From Amylibacter sp. (GTDB lineage: Bacteria; Pseudomonadota; Alphaproteobacteria; Rhodobacterales; Rhodobacteraceae): 7,761 nucleotides of DNA. Shown piece by piece: positions 1-6,107 of this stretch (position 1 is its first letter; each line of letters begins with the position of its first letter). The notes beneath the pieces were generated by a model. That model had not been told where the DNA came from, searched no databases, and worked only from the letters and a program-made list of their open reading frames with translations. The translations under genes and the position numbers were made by a program. The stretch is from assembly GCA_027083485.1 (NCBI GenBank), contig JALWOO010000139.1:1-7761 (forward strand), in the 5' to 3' direction.

Positions 1-142
1 GGTTACCGGAATCCGTCACCGCCACCGCAGGCATTGCCGCCGCCCGGCACATATCCGGCAGTTTCTTGATCTGTATCGCCCCCTCTAGCAGAGAATAGGC
101 AGAATGCAGGCGCAGGTGGATGAATCGGGGTGTATCAGTCAT
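1..142 (-). CDS. dnaE: DNA polymerase III subunit alpha, N-terminal fragment
   Basis: This is the start of the replicative polymerase alpha subunit, which extends DNA at the fork within the Pol III holoenzyme. Translating the minus strand from the ATG at 142-140 gives 47 codons without a stop up to the window edge. The peptide begins MTDTPRFIHLRLHSAYSLLE and ends with AVAVTDSGN. These match the opening of the PHP domain of DnaE1: the HLR-H-x-x-YSLLEGA block at about residues 9-22, and the A-V-T-D block at about 41-44. Replicative DnaE1 fits better than the error-prone DnaE2/ImuC, because the YSLLEGA-x-x-x-KKL pattern is DnaE1-like. The gene is truncated by the window edge, so over 95 percent of it is missing. 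It is divergent from the purine operon and probably functionally unrelated to it. No clear Shine-Dalgarno sequence is visible upstream of the ATG. Confidence 0.9.
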   Translation of the reverse strand, partial: MTDTPRFIHLRLHSAYSLLEGAIQIKKLPDMCRAAAMPAVAVTDSGN

Positions 143-181
143 GCGGTCTGTTTAACGTGGGTTGCCATCGGGCGAAAGCCG

Positions 182-210
182 TTGCACAATGTTTCCACAA
201 CAGAAACAAT
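182..210 (+). promoter_or_regulatory. Possible promoter with inverted repeat in the divergent region
   Basis: The 105-bp gap between dnaE and the sulfotransferase-like gene must hold the dnaE promoter and probably that of the plus-strand operon. On the plus strand, TTGCAC (182-187) is followed after 17 nt by AACAAT (205-210), a weak match to the sigma-70 -35/-10 elements. The inverted repeat TGTTTC-N7-GAAACA (190-208) lies across the spacer, where a repressor operator could sit. The match is by eye only and short arms of this kind arise by chance. Confidence 0.22.
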
Positions 211-247
211 CGGGCCAAAGAACCCGAAACGGGGCCTATTCACACAC

Positions 248-1030
248 ATGACCTGTCTATTTACCAAAGTTTACGGGGCACGGAATACCGGAGCCACCTA
301 TCTGGAAAAACTGGTAAATAAAAATTTTGCCACTGATCTGCTGCGCGGGGATTTTGGCGTGGGCAAACGTGTGATGCGCCTTGTTTTACAGCAATACAAG
401 CCCCGCCTGCGACCGCAGGAAAACAGTAAACTGCAGGATCAATACCACGAGCGGATTCTGTATTCCGATTTCGGCCTGAAACACGCCGCCCCCCCTGTGG
501 ATGTGATCCGCGCGGCTCCCCATGCCAATAATACGTTGTTTTTGTTAATCACCAAACATCCGGTTTTCTTTCTGTCGTCTCTTCACAACCGCCCCGCAAA
601 TCCGCTCTTGCAAGAAGAAGAGCTTGATTTTGACCGTTTCTTAATGAGCAAATGGCCGGTATCGCCGCGCGATAATGTCGGCCCCTCTCCAGTGGACAGC
701 CCGATCGAGCTGTGGAATGCCAAAATGCGTGAATATGTGCGCCTGATGCAAGTTGCCGAAAATGTAATCCACATCCGGTATGAAGATATATTGTCAGATT
801 TTGAGGGACAAATGGACCGGATATCCGAATATATTCCGAAAATCACTGCCGGATACGGTCCGATTCGTCGGTCCGTCAAAGCATCGGACAATTTGCGGCT
901 GGAGGATTATCAGCGCAAATACAAGTATCACAAAATCAAAACCGACTACAAAAAACGCGATCTCGAATACATCTATCGCAAGGTAGATGGAGAGGTAATG
1001 ACTGCGTTAGGCTATCGAAAGGTGCTTTAA
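248..1030 (+). CDS. Sulfotransferase-like protein
   Basis: A 260-residue soluble protein with the landmarks of a PAPS-dependent sulfotransferase, which would move a sulfuryl group onto a hydroxyl or amino acceptor. An N-terminal phosphosulfate-binding loop, [16 protein letters not shown] (residues 8-23), resembles the GERNTGTNYL loop of bacterial sulfotransferase-like proteins. The block [17 protein letters not shown] (100-116) resembles the 3'-phosphate-binding RxPxxxxLS region, although lysine replaces the usual arginine before [14 protein letters not shown] (155-166) and HIRYEDIL (175-182) follow, and a [12 protein letters not shown] tail closes the protein. I chose ATG 248 because it lies just before the loop; the in-frame ATG at 104 would start inside antisense dnaE. 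There is no strong Shine-Dalgarno sequence before 248. The gene is visibly more A+T-rich than xdhABC. It stops one base before the uraH start, so the two are probably co-transcribed. The acceptor is unknown and no link to purines is evident. Family assignment is fairly sure; function is not. Confidence 0.72.
   Translation: MTCLFTKVYGARNTGATYLEKLVNKNFATDLLRGDFGVGKRVMRLVLQQYKPRLRPQENSKLQDQYHERILYSDFGLKHAAPPVDVIRAAPHANNTLFLLITKHPVFFLSSLHNRPANPLLQEEELDFDRFLMSKWPVSPRDNVGPSPVDSPIELWNAKMREYVRLMQVAENVIHIRYEDILSDFEGQMDRISEYIPKITAGYGPIRRSVKASDNLRLEDYQRKYKYHKIKTDYKKRDLEYIYRKVDGEVMTALGYRKVL
1017..1024 (+). promoter_or_regulatory. Ribosome binding site for uraH (TTG start)
   Basis: GAAAGGTG lies 7 nt before TTG 1032, inside the last codons of the preceding gene. 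It supports the unusual TTG as the start. No in-frame ATG or GTG near the N-terminus would keep the conserved KLTTHVLD block. Confidence 0.55.
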
Positions 1031-1031
1031 A

Positions 1032-1382
1032 TTGGGCAAACTAACGACACATGTGCTGGACACCGCACTTGGAAAACCCGCCGCAGGGCTGACCATTGAA
1101 CTCTTCCGCATCAAAGGTGAGGCTCGCGAAAAGATCGGGGCGTTTACCACCAATTCGGATGGCCGCATCGACACGCCTATTCTGGAAGGGGATGCTTTTA
1201 TAACAGGGACTTACGAGCTGGTTTTTCATGCGGGTACCTATCTGGAAAAAATAGTGCCAGACCTGCCGGAACCGAAATTTCTCGATCTTATTCCTTTGCG
1301 GTTTGGCATTGCAGAAGACAGCCATTACCATGTGCCGCTGCTGCTATCCCCCTTCAGCTACTCCACATATCGCGGAAGCTGA
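1032..1382 (+). CDS. uraH: 5-hydroxyisourate hydrolase (transthyretin-like)
   Basis: This enzyme hydrolyses 5-hydroxyisourate, the product of urate oxidation, to OHCU on the route from urate to allantoin. The 116-residue length is typical. The N-terminal [16 protein letters not shown] block and the C-terminal [18 protein letters not shown] block are the two family signatures. The likely catalytic residues are present: His7, Arg45 and His100, plus the terminal YRGS tetrapeptide that separates HIU hydrolases from true transthyretin. There is no signal peptide, so a cytoplasmic location is expected. The start is a TTG one base after the stop of the sulfotransferase-like gene, supported by GAAAGGTG upstream. 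Translation may therefore depend on coupling to that gene. A 123-bp gap separates it from xdhA. No urate oxidase or OHCU decarboxylase is present in the window. Confidence 0.95.
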   Translation: MGKLTTHVLDTALGKPAAGLTIELFRIKGEAREKIGAFTTNSDGRIDTPILEGDAFITGTYELVFHAGTYLEKIVPDLPEPKFLDLIPLRFGIAEDSHYHVPLLLSPFSYSTYRGS

Positions 1383-1412
1383 ATGTAAGAAAAATCTTGC
1401 CAAACATCGATT

Positions 1413-1430
1413 CGCCTGCTCTTTTAGGCG
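1413..1430. repeat. Short inverted repeat in the uraH-xdhA gap
   Basis: CGCCT (1413-1417) and AGGCG (1426-1430) form a 5-bp stem with an 8-nt loop, directly upstream of the larger stem-loop at 1439-1476. The stem is too short to call a terminator alone. With its neighbour it makes the gap a structured leader. Confidence 0.3.
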
Positions 1431-1438
1431 TCACGACC

Positions 1439-1480
1439 TCGCGCGACCGTCTTACGCCACATCAGACGCCGCGCGATTTT
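1439..1480 (+). terminator. Terminator- or attenuator-like stem-loop before xdhA
   Basis: TCGCGCG (1439-1445) pairs with CGCGCGA (1470-1476), and CGTCT (1448-1452) pairs with AGACG (1464-1468). Together they give 12 base pairs, interrupted only by an AC/C internal loop, with an 11-nt apical loop. TTTT (1477-1480) follows the outer arm immediately. This is the architecture of a Rho-independent terminator, but the T run is short and broken by GC. It sits between uraH and xdhA in the same orientation. It could therefore be a partial terminator, an attenuator, or an RNA-processing or stability element that sets different levels for the upstream and downstream genes. Confidence 0.45.
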
Positions 1481-1505
1481 GCAAGGAAGGTGGCGGGTTT
1501 TCTGA

Positions 1506-2894
1506 ATGAAAATCGAATTTCTTCTCAATGGAGAAGCTGTCAGTGTAGAGGGGGAAGCCCCGACGCGGACCTTACTGGACTGGTTGCGGGAAAACCGCGG
1601 GCTAAAGGGCACCAAAGAAGGCTGCAACGAAGGCGATTGCGGTGCGTGCAGTGTGCTGGTCACAAGCAGCGATGAAAATGGCTCCGCCCATTTGGCGATG
1701 AATGCCTGCATTCTGTTTTTGCCACAACTCCATGGCAAGGCCGTGCGCACAGTGGAGGGATTGGCCGAGGGCGACACCCTGCACCCCGTGCAACAGGCCA
1801 TGGTGGATCACCACGGCAGCCAGTGCGGTTTTTGCACCCCCGGTTTTGTTATGTCCATGACGGCAGCACACCAAAGCGGCAATGCCGACCACAACGACAC
1901 CCTTGCCGGCAATTTGTGCCGCTGCACCGGTTATGAACCCATCATCAAGGCCGCAAAGGCCGCAGAAGCCGCGCCTGTATCAGCCGCCATTGCGGCAGAT
2001 GCGACCAATCTGCCTGCCGTAGACACCCTGCATGGTGACGATGCCTTCATTCCGACAAACCTTGCCGAGTTCGCCCATTGGTACCAGGAAAACCCTAACG
2101 CCATCTTAATTGGCGGCGCAACGGATGTGGGACTCTGGGTTAACAAGGCATTTCGCGACATTACCCCCGTGGCCTTTCTATCACAAATTCCGGAACTACG
2201 TGTTATTTCGGAAACAGACACCGGTTTGCGGATCGGGGCCGGGGTAACACTGAACCGGCTCCGCAACGCCATCAAAACCCGTCATCCGGACTTTGCCACC
2301 TTGATCCGCCGCTATGGCAGCACACAGGTACGCAACGCTGCCACCATCGGCGGCAACGTGGCCAATGGATCCCCCATTGGCGATAGCCCGCCGGCGTTGA
2401 TTGCTCTGAATGCCCGCATCCGCCTGCAAAAGGGCGATACCTTGCGCGAAATACCGATCGAGGATTTCTTTGTCGCTTACGGAAAACAGGACCGTACAGC
2501 AGGGGAGTTTGTTGAAAGCATCCTGATCCCGCCCCAAGAAGACCGGCTCAAGTGTTATAAACTTTCCAAACGGTTCGATCAGGATATTTCCACCATCCTC
2601 GGCTGTTTCAGCATCCCCGTAAAAGACGGCATTGTTCATGGTGCCCGCCTTGCTTTCGGGGGGATGGCAGCCACACCGAAACGCGCCATTGCCGTTGAAA
2701 ACGCCTTGAATGGTCAGCCTTGGAATGAGGCGACTATTCGCAAAGCAATGGCCTGTATCGCCTCGGATTTTCAACCGATTGCGGACGTGCGCGGCAGCCG
2801 CGAATATCGCCTGCGCACTGCGGAAAACCTGTTGTTGCGCTACTTCCTCGAGGATCAGGGCGAACGCACCCGCGTATTGGAGGAACGGCCATGA
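1506..2894 (+). CDS. xdhA: Xanthine dehydrogenase small subunit (2Fe-2S and FAD)
   Basis: XdhA carries electrons from the molybdenum centre of XdhB through two 2Fe-2S clusters to FAD, where NAD+ is reduced; the complex is cytoplasmic. In its 462 residues the plant-type ferredoxin domain has Cys40, Cys45, Cys48 and Cys68. The second, helical cluster domain has CGFC (107-110) and CRC (138-140). After an Ala-rich linker (about 148-175) comes the FAD domain, with ILIGGATDVGL (200-210) and RNAATIGGNVANGSPIGD (276-293). The C-terminal CO-dehydrogenase flavoprotein domain covers roughly 345-450. All eight cluster cysteines are present, so it looks functional. The start gives the usual KIEFLLNGE opening. 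AAGGAAGG at 1483-1490 is 15 nt upstream, rather far, with GGCGGG (1492-1497) as a closer but poorer alternative. The stop overlaps the xdhB start by 4 bp. Confidence 0.96.
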   Translation: MKIEFLLNGEAVSVEGEAPTRTLLDWLRENRGLKGTKEGCNEGDCGACSVLVTSSDENGSAHLAMNACILFLPQLHGKAVRTVEGLAEGDTLHPVQQAMVDHHGSQCGFCTPGFVMSMTAAHQSGNADHNDTLAGNLCRCTGYEPIIKAAKAAEAAPVSAAIAADATNLPAVDTLHGDDAFIPTNLAEFAHWYQENPNAILIGGATDVGLWVNKAFRDITPVAFLSQIPELRVISETDTGLRIGAGVTLNRLRNAIKTRHPDFATLIRRYGSTQVRNAATIGGNVANGSPIGDSPPALIALNARIRLQKGDTLREIPIEDFFVAYGKQDRTAGEFVESILIPPQEDRLKCYKLSKRFDQDISTILGCFSIPVKDGIVHGARLAFGGMAATPKRAIAVENALNGQPWNEATIRKAMACIASDFQPIADVRGSREYRLRTAENLLLRYFLEDQGERTRVLEERP

Positions 2895-5179
2895 GTGTTA
2901 ACAAACCGCTTCCCCACGATGCTGCAGAACTGCATGTAACCGGTGCTGCGCGCTATGTGGATGACATGCCGGTGCCTGCCGATTGTCTCCATCTGGCCTT
3001 TGGTCTGTCACCTGTCGCCCACGGGGTGCTGAAATCCGTTAACCTTGAGGCTGTCCGGGCTGCCCCGGGGGTTATCGCTGTGCTGACAGCCGACGACCTT
3101 CCTGCCAGCAACGATGTATCGCCTTCTGCCCACGACGAACCGCTTTTGGCCACGGACAAGGTGAACTATGTCGGCCAACCCGTTTTTCTGGTCGCGGCCA
3201 CCAGTCATGCGCTGGCCCGCAAGGCGGCACAAAAGGCGGTCTATGACATCGAAGAGTTAACACCTGTGTTAACCATCGAAGACGCTCTTGCCGCCAAGGA
3301 CGAATTCGAAGAACCTTTGCTGTTTTCCAAAGGGGATGCGCAAAGCGCACTTGAAACCGCGCCGCACCGGCTGTCCGGTTCGATCAATATCGGTGGTCAG
3401 GAACACTTTTATCTGGAATCCCACGCCGCCCTTGTGATGCCACAAGAGGACGGCGACATGCTGGTGCATTCCTCGACACAACACCCAACCGAGATCCAGC
3501 ACAAAGTGGCCGAAGCCATCGGCAAACCTTTCCACGCCGTGCGCGTGGAAATTCGCCGGATGGGCGGTGGATTTGGCGGCAAGGAAAGTCAGGGAAACGC
3601 CTTGGCCTGCGCCTGTGCCGTGGTCTCCCTGCGCCTGAACCGGCCCGCCAAGATGCGCTATGATCGCGATGACGACATGACAATCACCGGCAAACGCCAT
3701 GATTTCCGCATAGACTATGACGTCGGATTTGACGCTGACGGCAAGATACAAGCCATTGATTTTACCCAATACTGTCGCGGAGGCTGGGCCCAAGACCTGA
3801 CCTTACCCGTGGCCGATCGTGCCATGTTGCATGCCGATAATACTTACCATTTGCCCCATGCACGGATTGTGTCGCACAGGCTTCGAACCAACACTGTTTC
3901 CAACACAGCCTATCGGGGTTTTGGCGGCCCGCAGGGCATCGTCGGGATGGAGCGGGTCATCGACCATATCGCCCACCATTTGAAACGCGATCCGCTGGAA
4001 ATCCGGCAGGCAAATTACTATGCGCCCACCGGCCAGACCACGCCGTACCAGATGGAAGTCACCGACAGCGTGATTGCCGAAATCACAGATGCGCTAACCA
4101 AATCCAGCGACTATCAAAACCGCCGCGCCAAGGTGGATGCCTTTAACGCCGAAAACACCATCCTGAAACGGGGATTGGCGCTGACGCCGGTGAAATTCGG
4201 GATATCCTTCACCTTAACCTTCCTTAATCAGGCTGGCGCGCTGGTGCATATCTATGCGGATGGCTCGATCAAGCTGAACCATGGCGGCACCGAGATGGGT
4301 CAGGGCCTGTTTACCAAGGTCGCCCAAGTGGCCGCCACGATCTTTGCTCAGCCGCTTTCCGCCGTAAAAATCACCGCGACCGATACGGCGAAAGTGCCCA
4401 ATACCTCTGCAACGGCGGCCTCTTCCGGTTCTGATTTGAACGGGATGGCCGTTAAGGATGCTTGCGAAACCATTAAGAAACGCCTGATCGGATTTGTTGC
4501 AGAAAAATGGAATGCCGACCCTGCCCTGATCCGTTTCATTGATGGAAATGTGGAAACCGGCAAAAAGACGTTAACCTTTGCCGAGGTAATCGCCGCTGCC
4601 TATGAGAACCGGATTTCGCTGTCGGCCACCGGTTTTTATGCGACGCCGAAAATCCAGTGGGACAGGAAGGAAGGCAAAGGGCGGCCGTTCTTTTATTTTG
4701 CTTACGGTGCCGCGGTTACCGAGGTTGTGATCGACACGCTCACCGGCGAAAACAGGATTTTGCGCACGGATATCATCCATGACGTTGGCAAATCCCTGAA
4801 CCCCGCGCTGGACATTGGCCAGATCGAAGGGGCCTATGTGCAAGGGGCCGGTTGGCTGACCACCGAAGAGCTGGTTTGGGACGACAAGGGCAAGCTGTGG
4901 ACCCATGCGCCCAGCACCTATAAAATCCCCGCCTGCTCTGACCGGCCGGAAGTCTTCAACGTGGCCCTGTTCGATCAGGGCGAGAATACCGAAGACACGA
5001 TCTACCGCTCCAAAGCGGTAGGTGAACCGCCTTTCAACCTCGGCATTTCCGCCTTTCTGGCGCTCTCGGATGCGGTGGCCGCCTGCGGGGACGGGTCGGT
5101 TTATCCGGACCTGCAAGCCCCCGCCACCGGCGAGCAGGTTTTGCGGGCTGTGCTGCGCCAACAAGGGCAAGAATTGTGA
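2891..5179 (+). CDS. xdhB: Xanthine dehydrogenase molybdopterin-binding large subunit
   Basis: XdhB binds the molybdenum cofactor and hydroxylates hypoxanthine to xanthine and xanthine to urate; with XdhA it forms the active heterotetramer. The 762 residues are close to the R. capsulatus subunit (about 777, from memory). Active-site residues recognised by family alignment are Gln197 (SSTQH), Glu232 (GGGFGGKE), Arg310 (ADRAML), Arg342 and Phe344 (AYRGFGG), and Glu712 (AVGEPP), the presumed catalytic base. Gln197, Glu232 and Arg310 fall at the same numbers I recall for R. capsulatus XdhB. The Arg equivalent to bovine Arg880 supports a purine rather than an aldehyde substrate. Further cofactor motifs are GGTEMGQG (465-472) and NTSATAASSGSD. 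The ATG overlaps the xdhA stop as ATGA, with GGAGGA (2879-2884) at good spacing. Nothing is truncated. An operator-like palindrome lies within the coding sequence at 3256-3273. Confidence 0.97.
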   Translation: MSVNKPLPHDAAELHVTGAARYVDDMPVPADCLHLAFGLSPVAHGVLKSVNLEAVRAAPGVIAVLTADDLPASNDVSPSAHDEPLLATDKVNYVGQPVFLVAATSHALARKAAQKAVYDIEELTPVLTIEDALAAKDEFEEPLLFSKGDAQSALETAPHRLSGSINIGGQEHFYLESHAALVMPQEDGDMLVHSSTQHPTEIQHKVAEAIGKPFHAVRVEIRRMGGGFGGKESQGNALACACAVVSLRLNRPAKMRYDRDDDMTITGKRHDFRIDYDVGFDADGKIQAIDFTQYCRGGWAQDLTLPVADRAMLHADNTYHLPHARIVSHRLRTNTVSNTAYRGFGGPQGIVGMERVIDHIAHHLKRDPLEIRQANYYAPTGQTTPYQMEVTDSVIAEITDALTKSSDYQNRRAKVDAFNAENTILKRGLALTPVKFGISFTLTFLNQAGALVHIYADGSIKLNHGGTEMGQGLFTKVAQVAATIFAQPLSAVKITATDTAKVPNTSATAASSGSDLNGMAVKDACETIKKRLIGFVAEKWNADPALIRFIDGNVETGKKTLTFAEVIAAAYENRISLSATGFYATPKIQWDRKEGKGRPFFYFAYGAAVTEVVIDTLTGENRILRTDIIHDVGKSLNPALDIGQIEGAYVQGAGWLTTEELVWDDKGKLWTHAPSTYKIPACSDRPEVFNVALFDQGENTEDTIYRSKAVGEPPFNLGISAFLALSDAVAACGDGSVYPDLQAPATGEQVLRAVLRQQGQEL
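3256..3273. repeat. Perfect 8+8 bp palindrome inside xdhB
   Basis: GTTAACAC and GTGTTAAC are perfect reverse complements separated by CT, giving an 18-bp operator-like site with a GTTAAC at each end. In the reading frame it encodes part of EELTPVLT and uses the codon TTA twice. It may be chance within coding DNA or a real protein-binding site. Confidence 0.6.
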
Positions 5180-6105
5180 GCGGGTTTGACCGCACAGAGC
5201 TTGCTGCGGCCCTTGAAAACGGGCCTGTAGTGCGTGTTGTGATTGCGCAACATGCAGGCTCTGCCCCTCGGGAAACCGGCACGTCGATGCTGGTTTCCGC
5301 CAATAGCGAGCAAGGGACCATCGGTGGTGGTGCGTTGGAATTGCAGGCCATTCGGACCGCGCGGAAAATGCTAGAAAACCAAAGCACCGCACAGGTGCTG
5401 AAACTGCCGCTTGGCCCTGCGTTGGGGCAGTGCTGTGGGGGATCGGTCACACTGGTGCTGGAACACATCACCTCCCTGCCGCCGGAACAGGAATTCTATG
5501 TTCGCCGGATCACAGGAGCGACCACAGAACCGCTCTCGATCACGCGCGCCGTGGCACAGATGCGGAACCTTTCGGACCCGCGCGGTTTGGTGTTTGCCGA
5601 TGGCTGGCTGGCCGAGGCGACAAGCACGGATTTTCGTCCGCTCTGGCTCTATGGCGCGGGGCATGTGGGGCGTGCAATTGTGGAAACCCTGAACGGCCTG
5701 CCGTTTGATATCACCTGGATCGACACCGCGCAAAACCGGTTTCCGGCGCAGATGCCAGCAAATGCAACACCTTTGATCGCGGCAAATCCTGCACAGGCTG
5801 TGGCCCATGCGCCAGCCAATGCCGATCATCTGGTGCTGACCTATTCCCACGCCATCGACCTTGACCTGTGCCATGCGATTTTGTCGCGTGATTTTGCCAG
5901 CCTTGGCGTGATCGGCTCTGCCACCAAAAGGGCACGTTTCATAAAACGGTTGCGCGCGCTTGGCCATTCGGACATGCAAATCGCACGTATGGTTTGCCCG
6001 ATAGGCAATCGAATGCTCGGGAAAACACCCAAAGCTATTGCCGTGGGCATTGCAGCTGACCTATTATCATCTGCGGCCCAACACTTCACCCGAAAGGAAG
6101 CCTAA
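5176..6105 (+). CDS. xdhC: Xanthine dehydrogenase accessory protein XdhC
   Basis: XdhC binds the molybdenum cofactor, protects it during sulfuration and delivers it to XdhB; it is not part of the mature enzyme. The 309 residues show the N-terminal XdhC/CoxI domain with HAGSAPRETGTSMLV (26-40), the GTIGGGALE motif (47-55) and GQCCGG (84-89), whose cysteines are candidates for cofactor binding. The C-terminal Rossmann-like XdhC domain has LWLYGAGHVGRAIVETL (156-172), VLTYSHAIDLDLC (220-232) and LGVIGSATKRARF (243-255). The GTG start overlaps the xdhB stop as GTGA, and AAGGG (5163-5167) lies 8 nt upstream. This overlap and the GTG may keep the chaperone below the level of its client. The order xdhA-xdhB-xdhC matches R. 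capsulatus. Confidence 0.95.
   Translation: MSGFDRTELAAALENGPVVRVVIAQHAGSAPRETGTSMLVSANSEQGTIGGGALELQAIRTARKMLENQSTAQVLKLPLGPALGQCCGGSVTLVLEHITSLPPEQEFYVRRITGATTEPLSITRAVAQMRNLSDPRGLVFADGWLAEATSTDFRPLWLYGAGHVGRAIVETLNGLPFDITWIDTAQNRFPAQMPANATPLIAANPAQAVAHAPANADHLVLTYSHAIDLDLCHAILSRDFASLGVIGSATKRARFIKRLRALGHSDMQIARMVCPIGNRMLGKTPKAIAVGIAADLLSSAAQHFTRKEA
6094..6100 (+). promoter_or_regulatory. Ribosome binding site for the ABC ATPase (GTG start)
   Basis: AAGGAAG ends 7 nt before GTG 6108 and lies inside the end of xdhC. It fixes the GTG as the start of the ATPase gene, giving an N-terminus of the usual length before the Walker A motif. Confidence 0.6.
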
Positions 6106-6107
6106 CC

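Noticed and set aside
104..247. In-frame N-terminal extension of the sulfotransferase-like gene from ATG 104
   Set aside because: The first part overlaps antisense dnaE codons, the peptide shows no family similarity, and the conserved nucleotide-binding loop begins just after ATG 248.
296..310. 15-bp repeat ACCTATCTGGAAAAA shared with 1236-1250 in uraH
   Set aside because: Both copies encode TYLEK within the conserved parts of unrelated proteins and the flanks do not match, so it is most likely coincidence rather than a duplication or att site.
1397..1426. Possible xdhA promoter (TTGCCA with a T-rich -10 region)
   Set aside because: The -10 candidates (TCTTTT or CTTTTA) match the consensus poorly; not enough to call a promoter by eye.
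1303..1675. Plus-strand frames crossing the uraH-xdhA gap as possible small genes
   Set aside because: They overlap the conserved ends of uraH and xdhA in other frames, have no clear ribosome site, and encode no recognisable peptide.
2196..2774. Minus-strand open frame of 192 codons opposite the XdhA FAD domain
   Set aside because: It mirrors a well-conserved coding region and has no domain signature or ribosome site of its own.
3257..3272. CtrA-type box (TTAA-N7-TTAA) in xdhB
   Set aside because: The two TTAA half-sites are separated by 8 nt, not 7. A second pair at 4214-4227 has a 6-nt gap. Both lie within coding sequence.
4571..5392. Long minus-strand open frame (273 codons) opposite xdhB and xdhC
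   Set aside because: It is fully antisense to strongly conserved genes and its translation shows no recognisable motif; it is a composition effect.
5371..5979. Minus-strand open frame of 202 codons opposite xdhC
   Set aside because: Antisense to the conserved XdhC domains, with no recognisable protein motif.
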